A stretch of 64,000 nucleotides of DNA from Oceanirhabdus sp. W0125-5 (GCF_027938815.1 NZ_CP115913.1:4126001-4190000), one strand, 5' to 3'; shown: positions 34,282-44,879, numbered from the stretch's first letter. Translations and numbers: made by a program. Notes: generated from the letters alone by a model not told the origin.

Positions 34282-35643
34282 ATGATACAATCAAATAAAG
34301 ATTTTATGAAGAAATTAACCTATATTGCTATTCCAATTACAATACAAAGTATTATTCAATGTTCTCTAAGTATGATAGACCAACTTATGGTAGGTAAACT
34401 TGGAGAAACAGCCATAAATGCAGTAGGTTTAGGCACAAAGTTATCTTTTATATTTCTACTTACGTTAGCAGGAATAACATCTGCGACCTCAATATATGCC
34501 TCACAATTCTGGGGTGGTGGAGAAAAGAAAAAAATTGCTGGTGTCCTTGGCATAACCCTATCCTATGCCAGCATCATAGCACTTTTAACAATTATATTAT
34601 CAATTTTATGTCCACAATTTATTATGAGTCTTTTCATAAAAGATACAGCGGTAATCTCACTTGGTGCTGATTACATGAGAATAATAGCTTTAGGACTGCT
34701 TCCTCTTGTAATAGTTAATTCTTTTGCCTCTGTGCTTAGAAGTTGTGGAGATGCAAAAACTCCTATGATCACTGGATTTGTTTCAGTAATCCTGAACACT
34801 CTCTTAAATTACATTTTAATTTTTGGTATGGCTGGTATAAGTGGAATGGGAGTAAAAGGTGCTGCCATAGCAACTACTATAAGTAGATTAGTGGAATGTA
34901 TGCTAATATTATACTTGTTCCATAGAAAGAACTTACTTAAGTTAAAAATAAAAGATTATTTTAAATTCAATAAGAAGCTTGTATCATTATTCACTATCAC
35001 TATGCTTCCACTTCTTTTAAATGAAGCATTATGGGGAATCGGCGATTCAGTCTTTTCTGCTATTTATGGTAGAATAGGTGGAATGCAAACTGCTGCAATG
35101 ATGTCCACATTCCCAATTCAAGGACTCTCTTTTGGACTTATGTCAGGTATTGGCGCTGCCTCTGGAATAATGATCGGTAACCTTCTTGGAGAAGGAAAAA
35201 ATGATGAAGCTTACTCATATGGTAAAAAATTTATTAAGTTAGGAATTATGTTTGCAGTTATAATAGGTATTTTAATTTCACTATTAGGTTCATACTATAT
35301 CGACCTTATGAAAATAAGCCCTGAATCAAAAGAATATGCATGTAAAATTCTTAATGTCTTCTCACTTGTTCTATGGATTAAGGTATCAAATATGATAATT
35401 GCTGGTGGAATCTTAAGAAGTGGTGGTAATACTAAGATAATACTAGCATTAGAAATGGCTGGTACATGGTGTATTGGTATACCATTAGGTATAGTAGTAT
35501 CGAAATATACTAATCTGCCAATTCAATGGGTATATTTCTTTATTTCATCGGAAGAACTATTTAGAATGGTAGTAGGATTAAAACTCTTCACCAACAGGAC
35601 ATGGATGAGCAATATGAATGCTTCCTTAGAAGAAGCAATTTAA
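34282..35643 (+). CDS. MATE-family efflux transporter
   Basis: 453 residues from the ATG at 34282 (AAAGGAGA ten bases upstream). Twelve membrane helices in two similar halves, with SMIDQLMVGKLGE near the first helix as in NorM/DinF-type proteins. The family exports drugs or metabolites by sodium or proton antiport. The substrate cannot be read from the sequence. It has its own promoter and a palindrome at the start site, suggesting induced expression. Confidence 0.93.
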   Translation: MIQSNKDFMKKLTYIAIPITIQSIIQCSLSMIDQLMVGKLGETAINAVGLGTKLSFIFLLTLAGITSATSIYASQFWGGGEKKKIAGVLGITLSYASIIALLTIILSILCPQFIMSLFIKDTAVISLGADYMRIIALGLLPLVIVNSFASVLRSCGDAKTPMITGFVSVILNTLLNYILIFGMAGISGMGVKGAAIATTISRLVECMLILYLFHRKNLLKLKIKDYFKFNKKLVSLFTITMLPLLLNEALWGIGDSVFSAIYGRIGGMQTAAMMSTFPIQGLSFGLMSGIGAASGIMIGNLLGEGKNDEAYSYGKKFIKLGIMFAVIIGILISLLGSYYIDLMKISPESKEYACKILNVFSLVLWIKVSNMIIAGGILRSGGNTKIILALEMAGTWCIGIPLGIVVSKYTNLPIQWVYFFISSEELFRMVVGLKLFTNRTWMSNMNASLEEAI

Positions 35644-35661
35644 ATATAGATAGATTCCCTC

Positions 35662-35692
35662 AAAAAGGCATATGAATTATTTCATATGCCTT
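35662..35692. terminator. Bidirectional terminator
   Basis: Stem AAGGCATATGAA / TTCATATGCCTT between convergent genes, with T5 on the minus strand. Confidence 0.85.
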
Positions 35693-35707
35693 CCACAATA
35701 TTATATT

Positions 35708-37114
35708 CTAATTTAAGATATCCAAAATCCCCTTAAAGAATTTTAATTCATCCTCTTCAATCTCATTAGTTATTTCATGTCCTACATTTTCATATATAAC
35801 AAATTCATTGTTATTTAAGTTACACTCTTCAAAAATTGATTTTATAATTAAAAACCTCTCCTGAAGAATTTTTTGATCATAAGCTTTAAAAAATATATCA
35901 TCTTCATCCATTTCAGTTAAGTCTCCATCAACATAAATAGGAGCATCATGATTTTTACTTCGTTTCAAAATCTCAGGTACTTTAAATTTCAAATAATACT
36001 CTTTACCAGTGTAGGTAACCGCTTCACCATTAATATTGGTTTTTACCCATCCTCCTTCATCCAGAGATCCTTTAAACATATATCTGTGAACTTTAGAAAA
36101 TAAATTTAAATCAAATTCCTTACCAGTTATTTTTTTATAATCATATATACCAATTGGATAAGGAAGATTTTCTCCATTCAACTCCTTGTAGGGAATTATA
36201 TTTCCTGCTCCACCAAAAAACGCCCCCTCCACTAATTCAGGATGTAAGAAGGTAAATCTATCTGTAAAACTTCCTGATGCTGAAAATCCAGACATAAGAA
36301 TCTTTTTATCCATTTCAATACCCTTTTCAGATAATATCTCCTTGGAATCATTTATCATTTCAATTAGCTGTAAATCTAACCTTCTTAAATCACTTAACTC
36401 TGAAAAAATAGTATCTCTATCAAGTTCATGAGTATACATACTCTCCACGCTACTAGGTCTTTGAAAAATCGGAACCAAGAGAGGAACACCCAATTCTTCA
36501 GCTAACTTTGATTTATAAAGTATCAATCTCTTTGCACTTTCTCTATGAAAATCCATATTGTCACTGGTTGTCCCTGTGTTATTCGGTACTACCAATAATT
36601 TATTTGTAGTTACATTATCAGGTATATACAAGATATACTCCCAATGAAATCCCTTTGAAGGATTACTAGGAATAATACTGTAGTTCTCCTCTGGCAAATT
36701 TTTTAACATCAATATATTTTCGTACCCCAATGCCACAGCACCTGTAAAACTTTTAATACTTATCTCCATTTTATATTTACCCTCTTTTAAAGGCACTAAT
36801 ACTTCCTCGTTAATTTTCTTAAATTTATTCTCATAGCATATGTCACCATATTCACTAAAAACCTTCACTACTACATTTCCAGTTAGACCTTCACACCATA
36901 ACTTTAGCTTTAAGTCTTTCTTCCCATCTGTTAAAAACTCTAAACTTTCATAATTATTATAAAATGGATGTTGAGTGACGCTATAATTATAATTGTTGCC
37001 GCTCTCCCTTACTTCCTTATAATTATTTAGTATTGACATATACTTGATCCCAATAGTTGAGATAATAATCATTATTATAATGATTATCCCTATAATTCCT
37101 CTCTTTTTTCCCAT
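35708..37114 (-). CDS. Membrane-anchored alpha/beta hydrolase (esterase-like)
   Basis: 468 residues. One N-terminal membrane helix (about 8-26), then a beta-rich domain (about 45-150) and an alpha/beta hydrolase domain. The nucleophile is in LMSGFSASGSFTDRF (Ser about 275), with a later Asp (DAPIYVDGD) and His (ENVGHEI) completing a plausible triad. The middle resembles PHB-depolymerase/esterase-type proteins. Probably acts outside the cell; substrate unknown. Confidence 0.75.
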   Translation of the reverse strand: MGKKRGIIGIIIIIMIIISTIGIKYMSILNNYKEVRESGNNYNYSVTQHPFYNNYESLEFLTDGKKDLKLKLWCEGLTGNVVVKVFSEYGDICYENKFKKINEEVLVPLKEGKYKMEISIKSFTGAVALGYENILMLKNLPEENYSIIPSNPSKGFHWEYILYIPDNVTTNKLLVVPNNTGTTSDNMDFHRESAKRLILYKSKLAEELGVPLLVPIFQRPSSVESMYTHELDRDTIFSELSDLRRLDLQLIEMINDSKEILSEKGIEMDKKILMSGFSASGSFTDRFTFLHPELVEGAFFGGAGNIIPYKELNGENLPYPIGIYDYKKITGKEFDLNLFSKVHRYMFKGSLDEGGWVKTNINGEAVTYTGKEYYLKFKVPEILKRSKNHDAPIYVDGDLTEMDEDDIFFKAYDQKILQERFLIIKSIFEECNLNNNEFVIYENVGHEITNEIEEDELKFFKGILDILN

Positions 37115-37164
37115 TGCTCATACCCCTTTAAAATTAATTTTCTCTAGTCCCCTAATCTTAATAG

Positions 37165-37203
37165 CTTGTACTTTTTCAACATCTTTTTAAAAAAGAGAGC
37201 TAT
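37165..37203 (+). repeat. Dispersed ~40-bp repeat, copy 3
   Basis: CTTGTACTTTTTCAACATCT then TTTTAAAAAAGAGAGCTAT. Confidence 0.8.
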
Positions 37204-37358
37204 CTCTCACATTCACATTACATATACTCTTTTAGTACTTGTCCATCATCCTCATCATTCATATCGATATGAAAGTTACCTCATTTAACTCTCATATTAT
37301 ACCATATTTTCTTTTAATTATATATTTTATTATTTTACTACAACTATACTATTTAAAA

Positions 37359-37397
37359 CTTGTACTTTTTCAACATTTTCTAAAAAAAGAGAACTAT
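37359..37397 (+). repeat. Dispersed ~40-bp repeat, copy 4
   Basis: CTTGTACTTTTTCAACATTT then TCTAAAAAAAGAGAACTAT. Confidence 0.8.
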
Positions 37398-37411
37398 GTA
37401 TTTTAAAATAA

Positions 37412-37452
37412 TAAAAAACGTACTGATAGAATCATTCATTCAATCAGTACGC
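37412..37452 (-). terminator. Terminator after kinase-like gene
   Basis: Stem CGTACTGATTGAATG / CATTCTATCAGTACG-type with T6 on the minus strand. Confidence 0.85.
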
Positions 37453-37511
37453 CGTATATTAAAATGCCCACAGGCATTATTACCTTATTAAATTTCTCCA
37501 TAAAGAACCTT

Positions 37512-38093
37512 CTATCTACTAAACTTAAACCTTGTTCCCATAGTTACATACTCGTATTCAAAGGTATAACAATCTAACCAATATTGCGCTATCTTTGGAT
37601 CCATTTCCACAAGCACTTTTAAAAACTCATCAAGCTGACCTCTTCTCTCTAAAGCCCTTAAAAGTTTATATGGAGCATTAACAACTTTAGTGTAGCTCTT
37701 CCTTGGATCAATAATCATTACTGAGTAATCATCTTGTACAAATATATGTTTACTCCCAATATCAATTCTTGTGAATCCTAACTTCATAAATTCAAACATT
37801 AATAATATTAGATTACGTGCCAATTTCTCATTAATCTTATACTTCTCAAGATACTCCCTTAGTTCTATCCCTCCAACATATTCTCTAAGCACAATATTTT
37901 TATCTAAAACATAAGCCTTAGGAAAAAAAACACTCCCCTCACACTTTTTTAAAATATCATATTCATGAAATGCCTTTTCAGGATTTTTAAATATCTTGAG
38001 AGCCTTTTTGTCAGGAGTTAACAGCACCTGTCCCTCATACCCTTCCCCTAGATATTTACATTTATCTAGATCATAACCCAAACAGAAAGCCAC
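37512..38093 (-). CDS. Small protein-kinase-like protein
   Basis: 193 residues, a shortened kinase fold: ALKIFKNPEKAFHEYDIL (ATP lysine and alpha-C glutamate), then FTRIDIGSKHIFV in the place of the catalytic loop and VMIIDPRKS in the place of the DFG motif. Similar short proteins in Firmicutes are related to RIO/lipopolysaccharide-kinase families; most have no proven substrate. The HxD histidine is Arg here, so activity is uncertain. Confidence 0.65.
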   Translation of the reverse strand: MAFCLGYDLDKCKYLGEGYEGQVLLTPDKKALKIFKNPEKAFHEYDILKKCEGSVFFPKAYVLDKNIVLREYVGGIELREYLEKYKINEKLARNLILLMFEFMKLGFTRIDIGSKHIFVQDDYSVMIIDPRKSYTKVVNAPYKLLRALERRGQLDEFLKVLVEMDPKIAQYWLDCYTFEYEYVTMGTRFKFSR

Positions 38094-38134
38094 TCTAAAT
38101 TCACCTCAAATTAGTCCTATAGTTCCATTGTATT

Positions 38135-38176
38135 AAAAAAATCCGAATATGTGAAAACTTTTTCACACATTCGGAT
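38135..38176 (-). terminator. Terminator of the selDAB operon
   Basis: Stem ATCCGAATGTGTGAAAA / TTTTCACATATTCGGAT with T7 on the minus strand. Confidence 0.9.
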
Positions 38177-38189
38177 CTTGTATTGTTAT

Positions 38190-40097
38190 CTACCAAAGTA
38201 TTCTTTCATTTTCTCTTCTCTTAGTAACCTTCATAGCATCCAGCTTTTCAAGAATAGCGACTACATACTTTCTACTAGAATCAAGTAGTTCTCTACTCTC
38301 TCCAGTTGATAGACTTCCATTCTTTTCTATAAAATTAACGATTAAATTCTTAGCATCTTCAAATTGTTTCTTAGTGAAATAAATATCTTCAGCACATTTC
38401 ACAAGTTCACCCTGATCTATAAGAAGTGTAAATACTCTCTTAAACGCTTTCTTATCCTTAAATAAGGCTTCAAGTTCCTTCTCCTTAGGCGCAGTGTACT
38501 TACCCTTGATATATTCATCAATTATTCTATCTTTTATCTTCTTTTCTTCTTGAGAAAGAACTATCTCAAATGTAGCAAGTGCAACATACTCGCCTTTTAC
38601 ACTTATAACTTCATTCTCTTCAATTATTGATAGTATCTCATCATATTGCTTCTGCTTTAGAGACTTTGAAAAAACCTTACTTTTGATTTCTTCTCTCATT
38701 GCACCAACCTTAAGAGGATTATTTTTATGATACTCCTCAAGAAGTTTAACTATCTCTTCTTCTTTTTCTTTAAGGAAACTTCTATGAATAAAAGCAGCCG
38801 TATTTAGTGAAGTTAACTTAATAACCTTACCTTCTTCAACAAGACTAGAAAGGGCATTAGTTACATCTTCCTCATTTTTACCAAGAGCCTTTATAATATC
38901 CTTTTCACTTGGATATTCCTCACTCATCTTTTTAAGAGCATTTTCAATTATATCATCAAGCTTACCTTCTTCTTTAACCTTAAGGTCATCAATATAATCT
39001 CCTTTAAATCTCTTAGTCTTATTAGCAACAGGTTCAATAACAGTTCCTCCACCAATTGTATGCATAGGCGAATAACTTCTAACAACCAATCTATCATTTC
39101 TTTGACATGTAATATGCTCCTCAAGTCTTAACTGAACGTAAGCACTCTCTCCTGGGTTAATCTCTTCTTTATCAAGGATAACCATTCTACCAAGTATCTC
39201 ACTTGTTCCACTATACACTCTAACTCTTTGACGATTTTCAAGAGGTTTCTTCATGCTTTTTAAGTAGTAGAAGTTCATATCAACCATCATAGATGGTTCT
39301 AACATATCAGTTTCTGCAAGAAGTGATCCTCTTCCTACATCCTCTTTTTTAACATTAGCAAGGTTTATTGCACATCTCTGTCCAGCCTCACCAATCTCAC
39401 TATCAGCTCCATGTACCTGAATTCCTCTAACCTTTGCTTTTGTTCTGCTAGGGTATATCTCCATCTCATCTCCAACATGAACAGAACCACTAATTATCGT
39501 ACCAGTTACAACTGTACCGAATCCACTAACAGAAAAAGATCTATCAACTGGAAGTCTGAAATGCCCTAGGCTATCCTTAGCCTCTGTCTCTTCTGTTAAT
39601 TTATCCACCTCAGCAATAAGTTCATCTATACCTTCTTTAGTTTTAGATGAAACACCAATCATCTTAGCATCTTCAAGGAAAGTCCCCACGAACTCATCCT
39701 TTATTTCTTCCTTAACCATCTCAAACCATTCTTCATCAACAAGATCTTTCTTAGTCAAGACAATTATTCCTTTCTTAACATTAAGAATCTGAAGAATTTC
39801 AAGATGCTCCTTAGTCTGTGGCATTATTCCCTCATCAGCTGCAATAACCAACATTACAACATCAATTCCACTTACACCTGCAAGCATATTCTTTATGAAC
39901 TTCTCATGTCCTGGAACATCAATTATCCCTGCTCTTCTTCCTGATGGAAGATCAAAAAATGTAAATCCAAGGTTAATAGATATTCCTCTCTTCTTTTCTT
40001 CATGAAGAGTATCAGTTTCAGCACCTGTAAGAGCCTTAATCAATGTAGTCTTTCCATGATCTATATGTCCAGCTGTACCAACAACTATATGTTTCAT
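38190..40097 (-). CDS. selB: Selenocysteine-specific elongation factor SelB
   Basis: 635 residues. EF-Tu-like GTPase with GTAGHIDHGKTTLIK, DVPGHEKFI and LTKKDL, two beta-barrel domains, then C-terminal winged-helix domains (about 390-635) that bind the SECIS hairpin. It carries selenocysteyl-tRNA to UGA codons on the ribosome. Last gene of the selD-selA-selB operon, 10 bp after selA. Confidence 0.97.
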   Translation of the reverse strand: MKHIVVGTAGHIDHGKTTLIKALTGAETDTLHEEKKRGISINLGFTFFDLPSGRRAGIIDVPGHEKFIKNMLAGVSGIDVVMLVIAADEGIMPQTKEHLEILQILNVKKGIIVLTKKDLVDEEWFEMVKEEIKDEFVGTFLEDAKMIGVSSKTKEGIDELIAEVDKLTEETEAKDSLGHFRLPVDRSFSVSGFGTVVTGTIISGSVHVGDEMEIYPSRTKAKVRGIQVHGADSEIGEAGQRCAINLANVKKEDVGRGSLLAETDMLEPSMMVDMNFYYLKSMKKPLENRQRVRVYSGTSEILGRMVILDKEEINPGESAYVQLRLEEHITCQRNDRLVVRSYSPMHTIGGGTVIEPVANKTKRFKGDYIDDLKVKEEGKLDDIIENALKKMSEEYPSEKDIIKALGKNEEDVTNALSSLVEEGKVIKLTSLNTAAFIHRSFLKEKEEEIVKLLEEYHKNNPLKVGAMREEIKSKVFSKSLKQKQYDEILSIIEENEVISVKGEYVALATFEIVLSQEEKKIKDRIIDEYIKGKYTAPKEKELEALFKDKKAFKRVFTLLIDQGELVKCAEDIYFTKKQFEDAKNLIVNFIEKNGSLSTGESRELLDSSRKYVVAILEKLDAMKVTKRRENERILW

Positions 40098-40107
40098 ACT
40101 CTTCCTC

Positions 40108-41490
40108 CTATCCTATTTCTTTAAAAGCATCCACAATAAAATTAAACTCATCTTCCTTAATGGTTCTAAGATCCATGATTACACTATCACCACTTACTCT
40201 TACTACCACTGGAGTTTCGCATTCACGCAGCTTCTTCTCAATTAAAGCAGGTTTCATCTCATATCCTTTTACTTTAATCACATAAGATTTGATTCTCTCT
40301 GTAGGCATAGAACCGCCTCCTACCATAGAGAAATCCATATCTACATTAAAATCAAATTTATCAGTAACTTTAACAAGCTTTCTTTTTAATTTATAAGCCT
40401 TCTTCTTTATATCTTCGCTATTCATTAATATCATATTTAATGAAGGTATATTCTCTATTGCATCACTTTCATCAAGATAATGCTTTAATGTACCTTCTAG
40501 AGCTGCAAGAGTCATCTTATCGATTCTAAGAGCTCTAGTTAACTGGTTCTTTTTCATCATATCAATGTATTTCTTCTTACCAGCTATTATTCCTGCCTGT
40601 GGTCCACCCAGCATCTTGTCTCCACTGAAAGTAACTACATCTATACCTTTCTTTATACTCTCCTGAACAGTTGGTTCATACACAAAACCATACTTTGTGT
40701 AATCAACAAGAACACCACTACCAATATCCTCAACCACAGGTAATGAGTACTTATTTCCTAGTTCTACCATATCCTCTATAGATACTTCTTCAGTAAAACC
40801 TAGTATCTTGAAGTTTGAAGTATGTACCTTTAGGAGTACTCCTGTATCTTCATTGATAGCATTCTCATAATCATAATCATGAGTTCTATTTGTTGTTCCA
40901 ACTTCAATAAGTTTTGCATTTGAAAACTTCATAACATCAGGAACTCTAAAAGATCCACCAATTTCAACAAGTTGGCCTCTTGAAACAATTGCCTCTTTAT
41001 CTTTACATAATGTATTTAAAACAAGCATAACTGCAGCTGCATTATTATTTACCACCATGGCAGCTTCAGCACCTGTAATCTTCACTATAAGATCTTCAAT
41101 ATGACTATATCTTGATCCTCTTTTCCCTTTTTCCACATCATATTCTAGATTGCTATAATTTGATGCAGCATTTATTACATTCTCCATTGCCTGTTTACTC
41201 AATAGAGATCTTCCTAGATTTGTATGTATAACAGTACCTGTTGCATTTATTATTCTTCTTAGGTTAGTAGAATTCTTTCTTTTTATATTTTTTAAAGCTA
41301 TTGAAAGAACCTCATCCTCCCCTAACTTCTCTCTCTCTCCACTAAGTATCTCACTTCTTACCTGATCAATAGCTTCTCTTACACTTTCAACAACGATAGG
41401 TCTCATTACCTCTTCAAGTAATTTTTTTATCTCATTACTATCAAGTAGCTCGTCTACTTTAGGTAAGTTTCTTAATAGTTCTCTGTTCAT
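40108..41490 (-). CDS. selA: L-seryl-tRNA(Sec) selenium transferase SelA
   Basis: 460 residues. PLP enzyme that converts seryl-tRNA-Sec to selenocysteyl-tRNA-Sec using selenophosphate. The conserved block [14 protein letters not shown] (about 82-95), GSRYSHIE and the PLP lysine in [14 protein letters not shown] are clear. It lies between selD and selB with 17- and 10-bp gaps. Confidence 0.97.
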   Translation of the reverse strand: MNRELLRNLPKVDELLDSNEIKKLLEEVMRPIVVESVREAIDQVRSEILSGEREKLGEDEVLSIALKNIKRKNSTNLRRIINATGTVIHTNLGRSLLSKQAMENVINAASNYSNLEYDVEKGKRGSRYSHIEDLIVKITGAEAAMVVNNNAAAVMLVLNTLCKDKEAIVSRGQLVEIGGSFRVPDVMKFSNAKLIEVGTTNRTHDYDYENAINEDTGVLLKVHTSNFKILGFTEEVSIEDMVELGNKYSLPVVEDIGSGVLVDYTKYGFVYEPTVQESIKKGIDVVTFSGDKMLGGPQAGIIAGKKKYIDMMKKNQLTRALRIDKMTLAALEGTLKHYLDESDAIENIPSLNMILMNSEDIKKKAYKLKRKLVKVTDKFDFNVDMDFSMVGGGSMPTERIKSYVIKVKGYEMKPALIEKKLRECETPVVVRVSGDSVIMDLRTIKEDEFNFIVDAFKEIG

Positions 41491-41507
41491 AACATCACCT
41501 TCAAAAG

Positions 41508-42539
41508 TTATTTTGCTCTAATATATTTACCATCAAACTCAACAACATCTCCAATTATTGCAGCTTCAATGTTGCTTTCTTGGAATTTTTTCATCATCTT
41601 ATATGCTTCTTCTTTATTTGCAGAAATAAGAAGTCCACCTGATGTTTGCGGGTCAAAAAGTAAATCCTTTTTCCAATCCTCAAGTTCATGGAATTCATAT
41701 TTACCTTCTAGATATCCCATATTATTGTATGTCCCTGCTGGTACCATACCCATCTTAGCGTATTCTTCTGCCTCTTTAATATAAGGTATACCATCAAAGT
41801 ACAGATTCATCGTAACTTTAGATGCTTCAGCCATTTCACAGCCATGCCCCATAAGTCCAAATCCAGTAATATCTGTACATGCGTTAACCTCATGATCAAT
41901 TACTATCTCAGCAGCGTATTTATTTAAAGTAATCATAGTCTCAACAGCCTTATCATAAGCTTCCTTTGATGCAAACTCCGCTTTAATAGCAGTATTCACA
42001 ACTCCTGTTCCAATAGGCTTTGTCAGTATTAATAAATCTCCTGGCTTTGAACCATAATTCTTTAATATTTTATCTGGATGTACTATTCCCATAACAGATA
42101 AACCATATTTAGGTTCATCATCCTCAACAGAGTGCCCACCAATAACTACAGCACCTGCTTCTTTAACCTTTTCTGCTCCACCTCTTAGTATTTCACCTAA
42201 AATATCTATATTTAAACAATTCGGAAAACATACAATATTAAGTGCTACATTAGGTCTGCCACCCATAGCATATACATCACTTAATGAGTTTGCTGCAGCA
42301 ATCTGTCCAAATACATATGGATCATCTACAACTGGTGTAAAAAAATCTAAAGTCTGAATTACAGCCATATCATCATTTAATTTATATACAGCAGCATCAT
42401 CACTTGTTTCTATTCCAACTATCAAATTTTCATCTTCCATAGCAGGAAGCTTATCTAGTATTTTTGAAAGGGTCTCCGGCCCTATTTTAGCCGCTCATCC
42501 AGATGTCTTTGCAAGTTGTGTTAATCTAATATCTTTCAT
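41508..42539 (-). CDS. selD: Selenophosphate synthase SelD, a selenoprotein (in-frame TGA = Sec15)
   Basis: 343 residues counting selenocysteine. The open frame seems to begin at 42440, but translation really starts at the ATG at 42539 behind GGAGGTGG. It reads [24 protein letters not shown], where U is the TGA at 42495-42497. This matches the SG(C/U)AAK active-site motif of SelD, with selenocysteine as the catalytic residue. Downstream are [27 protein letters not shown] and the ATP/metal-binding regions. It makes selenophosphate from selenide and ATP, the donor for SelA. Automatic calling would truncate it and lose the active site. Confidence 0.96.
42460..42497 (-). promoter_or_regulatory. 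Candidate SECIS element in selD
   Basis: The stretch just after the TGA can fold as AGGG-CCGGAGA-CCCT (42469-42483) with weaker pairing below. A hairpin right after the UGA is what SelB needs in bacteria. Seen by eye, not computed. Confidence 0.45.
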
Positions 42540-42616
42540 GTAATCCACCTCCATGCTTTAGTAAAGGGATATTAAATCCGCCTAAAATCTCTTCATCATA
42601 CATTGTATATTATAAA

Positions 42617-43324
42617 CTATCTGATGTCTATATAATCTCTTAGTTTCTCGAAGGTTTTCTCTCCTATTCCAGAAATATTCTTAATCTCCTCAATACTCTT
42701 GAATCCGCCATTCTTCTTACGATATTCCACTATACTAGCAGCTTTAACTTCTCCTATCCCAGGTATAAGTTGTAACCGTTCTATAGAAGCAGTATTAATA
42801 TTGATTCTATCCCCTTCCTTATTATCTGATGAACTCTCTGTGGTTATATTACTATCCACACAATTATATACAACAATCTCTCCATTATTCTCTTCCCCTA
42901 TAGAATAAATATAATAGTATCCTTCATCTTGAAGCTTCATCGCCTTATTAAGCCCCTTTATCTCAGCTGTTTCTGTAAGCCCTCCAGCAATCTTTATTAA
43001 ATTATCTAATCTTAAATCTTCATCTATCGTATAAACACCAGGCGCTTTAACTGCCCCTTCAATATCAACAGTTATCTTCTTAATATCTTCCTTATTATTA
43101 ACTGTTAAATTAACCTCTCTACTTTCCCCCTCTTTACTTTTCCTATCATCTATAGACTCCTCTTCATCTTTAAATTCCTCCATAAAATATTTATCTCTTT
43201 TTAAAACCTCCACTCTTGGTGATTGTTCCTTTATTAATACATATCTTATTACACCTACACTGGAAATCACAATAATTATTGATACTAACCCTAAAATTAT
43301 CTTATCCTTCATTTCAAAGTTCAT
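42617..43324 (-). CDS. comEA: ComEA-type DNA-binding protein
   Basis: 235 residues. N-terminal membrane helix (about 8-27), acidic linker, SLBB domain (IDIEGAVKAPGVYTI) and a C-terminal helix-hairpin-helix pair (ININTASIERLQLIPGIG, IEEIKNISGIGEKTF). ComEA binds double-stranded DNA outside the membrane during uptake. comEC is not beside it, so it may serve DNA uptake with genes elsewhere. Confidence 0.88.
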   Translation of the reverse strand: MNFEMKDKIILGLVSIIIVISSVGVIRYVLIKEQSPRVEVLKRDKYFMEEFKDEEESIDDRKSKEGESREVNLTVNNKEDIKKITVDIEGAVKAPGVYTIDEDLRLDNLIKIAGGLTETAEIKGLNKAMKLQDEGYYYIYSIGEENNGEIVVYNCVDSNITTESSSDNKEGDRININTASIERLQLIPGIGEVKAASIVEYRKKNGGFKSIEEIKNISGIGEKTFEKLRDYIDIR

Positions 43325-43566
43325 TTAATCACTTCCACTTTAAATTTACATTCTATTTTCTAGTATTGCCATATTAAACCATTTTATATGACTTATAATA
43401 CAATTCTTAAGGATTTAAAAATATTATTCTACTTCTCTTTCACGGCGATTTTTACAATCAACGTATTTTTTTATCGCTAATATACGTTTTTTTTGTTATA
43501 CTATTAATAAATGTATTTTTGTGAAGATTATTTCTTCAAATGGTTTATAGAGGGAGTTTATGTCAA

Positions 43567-44853
43567 ATGATCAAATGGAAACAAAACACAATATTTAAGC
43601 CTGTTGCTTGTTTCCTGATTCTATGCTTATCTTTATTTATTTTTCCAACTAAAATAACATATGCAGAGAATCCACCATCTGCCGCAGCAGATTCCGTGGT
43701 TCTTTTAGATGCAACAACAGGTGAAATACTATATTCTAGAAATATGAATACTGCTTATCCACCAGCTTCTACAACCAAAGTTATGACCGCTCTTTTAACT
43801 TTAGAAAATTGCGATCTTGACGAAATTGTTACAATTCCAGAAAAAGCTGTAGGTATTGAAGGTAGTAAAATATGGATTCTTAAAGATGAAGATATAACAG
43901 TAAGAAATCTTCTATTGGCCCTTATGTTAGAATCTGCTAACGACTGTGCTGTTGCCCTTGCAATTCATGTTGGTGGAAGTGAAGAAGCATTTGTCAAAAT
44001 GATGAATGATAAAGCTAAGGAATTGGGACTTAAGAATACTAACTTTGAAAATCCTCATGGTCTTTATAACAATAAACATAAAACATCTGCTTATGATCTT
44101 GCACAGATTATGAGGGAGGCTGTTAAATATCCTGAGTTTGTAAAGATTTCAACAACCGTATCAGCAAAAGTTCCAGGAACAACTCAAGTTCCTAAAGGAC
44201 ATCCTCTTTGGAATAAAAACAAATTAGTGCAAGGTGGAAACTTACATTATAAGTATATTGAATCAGGTAAGACAGGTTACACTACACAGTCCCAACATTC
44301 TTATGTAGCATCAGCACAGAAGGATGGTCAGAGATTGATCGTTGCACTTGTACACGATGAAATTAAAAATTATTTTTATGATGCAATTGAATTATTTAAC
44401 TACGGTTTTGATAATTATAAACTTGAAAAGATTTATTCTGCTGGTGAAACAATTACTACTTATGAAGATGAAGGTATTTCAATGCCTCTTATTGCTAAGG
44501 ATGATGTATACATGACATTAAAAAAAGATTCCTCAGCAAAACCTGAATTAACATTAGCAGATATAGATAAAAATTCTGTATATATTTATGGAGATGAGGT
44601 TACCACAGGTACTGCAAAAATCGGGAAGTCAACTGTAGACATAACGTTACTTGCAGGAGATGAATACTTTCCACCTACTGCGAAAATAAATAAGACGTAT
44701 GTTGAAAAAACAACTGCCGAAACTCAATCAACTCCACAATACCCAGTTTATCCCTTTGTGATAACCGTACTGATTATAATAATGCTAATTGTTATAACAA
44801 GAATTATTCAAATTAAAAAGAAATCTCGAAAGAAAAATATATTCTGGGACTAA
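43567..44853 (+). CDS. D-alanyl-D-alanine carboxypeptidase (DacF/PBP5 family)
   Basis: 428 residues from the ATG at 43567 (AGAGGGAG upstream). Signal peptide ending TYAEN. Penicillin-binding motifs: ASTTKVM (SxxK), ESANDCA (SxN) and ESGKTGYT (KTG). A C-terminal domain is followed by a membrane helix (VITVLIIIMLIVIT) and a basic tail. It trims the last D-alanine from peptidoglycan stem peptides. DacF of Bacillus acts in the forespore; the sequence alone does not show whether this one does. Confidence 0.92.
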   Translation: MIKWKQNTIFKPVACFLILCLSLFIFPTKITYAENPPSAAADSVVLLDATTGEILYSRNMNTAYPPASTTKVMTALLTLENCDLDEIVTIPEKAVGIEGSKIWILKDEDITVRNLLLALMLESANDCAVALAIHVGGSEEAFVKMMNDKAKELGLKNTNFENPHGLYNNKHKTSAYDLAQIMREAVKYPEFVKISTTVSAKVPGTTQVPKGHPLWNKNKLVQGGNLHYKYIESGKTGYTTQSQHSYVASAQKDGQRLIVALVHDEIKNYFYDAIELFNYGFDNYKLEKIYSAGETITTYEDEGISMPLIAKDDVYMTLKKDSSAKPELTLADIDKNSVYIYGDEVTTGTAKIGKSTVDITLLAGDEYFPPTAKINKTYVEKTTAETQSTPQYPVYPFVITVLIIIMLIVITRIIQIKKKSRKKNIFWD

Positions 44854-44879
44854 AATCCTAAAAACAAATACGAAATAAA

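Larger units (their letters stand above)
37115..37511. other. Intergenic region with two dispersed repeats and a terminator
   Basis: About 400 bp without a gene. It holds two direct copies of the ~40-bp repeat (37165-37203 and 37359-37397) and the terminator of the gene at 37512. Confidence 0.7.

Noticed and set aside
37165-37397. Direct repeats considered as an origin or iteron site
   Set aside because: The same motif is scattered over 49 kb and one copy is a full palindrome, so a mobile repeat family explains it better.
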